From assembly GCA_028277225.1 (NCBI GenBank), contig JANQHB010000040.1:4054-68053 (forward strand): a stretch of 64,000 nt of DNA. The letters are read 5' to 3'. Positions 61,654-64,000 of the stretch are shown piece after piece. Position numbers and translations under genes: made by a program. A model generated the notes under the pieces. The model was not told the DNA's origin. It saw only the letters and a list, made by a program, of their open reading frames with translations, and searched no databases. The stretch comes from Chlorobium sp. Its GTDB lineage: Bacteria; Bacteroidota; Chlorobiia; Chlorobiales; Chlorobiaceae. The stretch's first letter is position 1, and every line of letters begins with the position of its first letter.

Positions 61654-62214
61654 GTGAAAGGGCATATTGTCAATCTCCCAAACTTTTTGAGCGTTCTCCG
61701 GATTCTGCTCATCCCTTTTTTTATCTACTATTTTGAAAGAGGGGATATCTGGATCGCCAATGCGATTCTTGTCATTGCTGTTCTGAGCGACTGGTTCGAT
61801 GGGCAGACAGCCCGCTGGACCAATGAAGTGTCGGATATGGGGAAGATTCTCGATCCCCTTGCCGACAAGATATGTCTTGCTGCGGTTGCCGTCTATTTTA
61901 TGGTGATCGGAGAGTTGCCTGTGTGGTTTGTGGTGTTCGCGGTTATCAGGGATCTCCTGATATTTTTTGGTGCCGCCTACGTCAAGCATCGTCACCAGCT
62001 TATCACAACATCTCTCTGGCCGGGCAAGTGGGCGGTCGGATTCGTCTCCATGATGTTTTTCAGCATGGTCTGGCCGGATCCTTTTTTTGACCGGTATCCG
62101 GTTCAAGAGTTTTTTATGTACCTCTCCGTGATATTACTATCGTATTCATTCATGCAATATCTCTTTCGGTTCCTGCGTATTCATCGTGGAGAGGACGCGG
62201 GACTTGATTCCTGA
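61654..62214 (+). CDS. pgsA: CDP-diacylglycerol-glycerol-3-phosphate 3-phosphatidyltransferase
   Basis: A 186-residue inner-membrane enzyme for phosphatidylglycerol synthesis. It starts with LPNFLSVLRILLIPFFIYYF, as usual for PgsA. The CDP-alcohol phosphotransferase motif is complete: DWFDGQTARWTNEVSDMGKILDPLADK (DxxDGxxAR...GxxxDxxxD). About five hydrophobic spans follow. The start is GTG. Its TGA lies in a 12-base palindrome (CCTGAGTTCAGG, 62211-62222) that also contains the stop of the convergent lpxC-fabZ gene. Confidence 0.95.
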   Translation: MKGHIVNLPNFLSVLRILLIPFFIYYFERGDIWIANAILVIAVLSDWFDGQTARWTNEVSDMGKILDPLADKICLAAVAVYFMVIGELPVWFVVFAVIRDLLIFFGAAYVKHRHQLITTSLWPGKWAVGFVSMMFFSMVWPDPFFDRYPVQEFFMYLSVILLSYSFMQYLFRFLRIHRGEDAGLDS

Positions 62215-62216
62215 GT

Positions 62217-63620
62217 TCAGGAGGATTTTGACATGACCGTTGCCATGAGTGATGCTTCACAGACCAGCTCCCCGCGGACATATGCTTTTGCGTCAAACTG
62301 GCATACATTCCGCCTCCGGCTTTTCATGACGGCTTCTATTACCAGCGTGTCTCCGGGAACAACAGGTTTGCGGAACCGGGCTTTATCGATGCCCATGAAG
62401 TAGACCTGCATATTGTTGATGTTATCATTGCCGTTCAGCATCATGATGCCACCGGTCTGTGCCATCGCTTCGACAATGAGGACACCCGGCATGATGGGGT
62501 TTCCGGGGAAATGGCCCTGGAAAAACTCTTCGTTCATCGTGACGTTTTTGATCGAGACGATTTTTTCATCCAGCTTGAACTCTACGATCTTGTCGATAAG
62601 GAGAAACGGGTAGCGGTGAGGAAGGATTTGCTGAATTGCGTTGCTGTCGAAGATCACACCGGATTTTTTTTCATGCTGGAACTTGCGGGTGAGTTGATTT
62701 CTGTCGGCATATTTTTTCAGTTCCCTGGTAAATTCGACATTGGAGGCATGTCCCGGACGTGCGGCAAGCACCTGAGCTTTAAGCGGCATGCCAAGCAGCG
62801 CGATATCGCCAATGAGGTCAAGCAGTTTATGGCGGGCAGGTTCGTTCTTGAAACGAAGTTCCCGGTTATTGAGTATGCCGTTATTGCCCGGAGAGAGCGC
62901 TGAGCTGTCAATGCCGATTTTTTCGGCCAGGAGGTCAAGTTCTTTTTCTGACAGTTTTTTATCGACGATGACGATGGCATTATCGAGGTCACCTCCCTTG
63001 ATGATGCCCGCATTGGTCAGTGCTTCAACTTCGCTCAGAAAACAGAACGTACGGCAGGGAGCAAAATCACTCAGAAACTCTTTTTCGAGGTCGAACAGAC
63101 CCGAATGCTGTGAGCCCAGTGCCGGATTTTTGTAATCGACCATAACCGTTGCTCTGAAACCGTCCAGCGGAAGGGCGACAATATCGACATTCTTTTCCGG
63201 GTCATGAAACTCGATTGTTTCATCGATAACAAGGTAATTCCTCGGCTCATCCTGCTTGACAATGCCTGCCGATTCAATGGCTTCGGCAAAGTCGGCGGCG
63301 CTGCCGTCCATGACCGGCGGTTCAGGCCCGTTGATCTCGATACGGCAGTTGTCGATCTGCATTCCGTAAAGTGCAGCAAGGACGTGTTCGGTGGTATAGA
63401 CCCTGTTGCCTTCATATTCTATGGTGGTGCCCCGGTTGACGTCGACGACATAATCGATCAGAGCGGGAATTTCCGGTGAGTGTTCGATATCTGTTCTTAT
63501 GAAACGATATCCGTAGTTGGCGGGTGCCGGTTTGAAGGTGATCATGCACTCATGACCTGTGTGCAGACCGGTGCCGTGAAGCGCGACTTCTTTTTCAAGA
63601 GTTCTCTGGTAAACGAGCAT
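62217..63620 (-). CDS. lpxC: Bifunctional LpxC-FabZ (lipid A deacetylase / 3-hydroxyacyl-ACP dehydratase)
   Basis: A 467-residue fusion. Residues 1-305 are LpxC, the zinc deacetylase committing UDP-3-O-acyl-GlcNAc to lipid A: TLEKEVALHGTGLHTGHE, the zinc His in TTEHVLAALYG, and ARHKLLDLIGDIALLG with the second His. The last ~145 residues are FabZ, which dehydrates 3-hydroxyacyl-ACP: ILPHRYPFLLIDKIVEF and GHFPGNPIMPGVLIVEAMAQTGG with the catalytic His and Glu. The fusion is known from Bacteroidetes and Chlorobi, and joins two enzymes that compete for the same acyl-ACP pool. Confidence 0.97.
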   Translation of the reverse strand: MLVYQRTLEKEVALHGTGLHTGHECMITFKPAPANYGYRFIRTDIEHSPEIPALIDYVVDVNRGTTIEYEGNRVYTTEHVLAALYGMQIDNCRIEINGPEPPVMDGSAADFAEAIESAGIVKQDEPRNYLVIDETIEFHDPEKNVDIVALPLDGFRATVMVDYKNPALGSQHSGLFDLEKEFLSDFAPCRTFCFLSEVEALTNAGIIKGGDLDNAIVIVDKKLSEKELDLLAEKIGIDSSALSPGNNGILNNRELRFKNEPARHKLLDLIGDIALLGMPLKAQVLAARPGHASNVEFTRELKKYADRNQLTRKFQHEKKSGVIFDSNAIQQILPHRYPFLLIDKIVEFKLDEKIVSIKNVTMNEEFFQGHFPGNPIMPGVLIVEAMAQTGGIMMLNGNDNINNMQVYFMGIDKARFRKPVVPGDTLVIEAVMKSRRRNVCQFDAKAYVRGELVCEASLMATVMSKSS

Positions 63621-64000
63621 TTCCTCTGGGATGATCCGACCGGCAGAGCATGCCGGGAATAGGTGAAAGTATGAAACAACGTCAAAAAAGGGCAGTCTGA
63701 AACAAACCGTATTGCTTCAGGTGCCCGTATATGACCCGTAAGATAATAAAGCACAAGTACCAATCAAATATTTGGGGAAGAAGGCTGGGGGGATGAATAG
63801 TTCTCAGTTCTCAGTCCTTGGTTCTTAGTGAAGATAGCTCGTTGGCTGGATGGCGGGACAAAAGACAGTGGGCAGTCTTCAGTGGCTAGTTGGCAGGATG
63901 TAGGAGGCTGTCTCAGAACGAAATCTGAGGCCGCCTTTTGTTTTGCGTTCCATGTTCCCCCGACCAGCGGCAATTTTCGACAAGCATGAAAAAAGCGGGA
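63621..64000. other. Gene-free window end with reiterated words and hairpin
   Basis: After the lpxC upstream region, 63795-63905 holds reiterated words (TTCTCAGTTCTCAGTCCTTG, GACAGTGGGCAGTCTTCAGTGG) like those in the 43.6-44.3 kb block. A hairpin follows at 63909-63939. No coding frame is credible before the window ends. Confidence 0.5.
63909..63948 (+). terminator. Terminator-like hairpin with T-run
   Basis: AGGCTGTCTCAGA pairs with TCTGAGGCCGCCT (11 of 13) around the loop ACGAAA and is followed by TTTGTTTT. No plus-strand gene precedes it within 1.6 kb, so it may instead be the edge of an unseen element. Confidence 0.5.

Overview
The window looks like a chromosomal segment of a green sulfur bacterium (Chlorobi, probably near Chlorobium or Prosthecochloris), with fairly even base composition of about 50% G+C. 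The clues are an LpxC-FabZ fusion (typical of Bacteroidetes/Chlorobi), a large pyruvate,phosphate dikinase, a PabB-PabC fusion, a half-length CarB and lipid A genes of a Gram-negative cell. This is inference from gene content, not a database match. I see no rRNA, tRNA or CRISPR array.

Layout. 1-2270: C-terminal part of a type II P-type cation ATPase. 2.3-8.8 kb: an accessory stretch of separate cassettes (autoinhibited Fic protein, DUF2249-carboxymuconolactone protein, Lys/Ala/Pro-rich small protein, A+T-rich flavin oxidoreductase, AlsS-like ThDP enzyme); the intervals between them carry an AGGGGAC motif. 8.8-13.3 kb (minus): PepN, a small Xre-type regulator, Sua5, a SEC59-like kinase. 13.6-17.6 kb (plus): Ppx/GppA, translationally coupled PabB-PabC, an unknown protein. 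17.7-27.3 kb (minus): nth, a metallophosphatase, nusB, a HAD phosphatase and smc in a tight run, then folP, an M50 protease and a methyltransferase. 27.6-35.3 kb (plus): a beta-barrel protein, an alkaline phosphatase lipoprotein, YibE/F, an AlkD-like glycosylase, an ArsR-type sensor with a Cu/Zn-type permease, a HAD phosphatase. 35.4-42.6 kb: uvrA, a perR-like gene convergent with a peroxiredoxin that has a PerR-like box upstream, ppdK. 42.8-48.6 kb: an orphan nucleoside-type ABC permease, elbB with a newly noticed 27-residue membrane peptide, a sirtuin, an isochorismatase-like hydrolase, lpxK and a DUF374 acyltransferase. 48.8-52.9 kb (plus): purD, a JAMM peptidase, half-length carB, trpC. 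52.9-59.9 kb (minus): rpe, a BamA/TamA-like protein, a DUF2795 protein, polA, pheA. 60.3-64 kb: yebC, ruvC, pgsA (plus) and lpxC-fabZ (minus).

Most genes are housekeeping: amino acid, nucleotide and folate synthesis, DNA repair, and the outer membrane (lpxC-fabZ, lpxK, acyltransferase, BamA-like). The most unusual content is between genes. A family of short elements with inverted ends close to CCTGAACTGAGCG, often carrying a CCCGACATGTCGGGA hairpin, occurs at least five times. Several copies sit exactly where reading frames end and supply the last codons and stop. A second layer of intergenic repeats (reiterated short words, GGACCTATA palindromes, an exact 52-bp duplicate hairpin) is concentrated at convergent gene ends at 43.6-46.9 kb and reappears at 63.8 kb. 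Candidate operators are described for the metal-efflux, peroxide and phosphatase genes.
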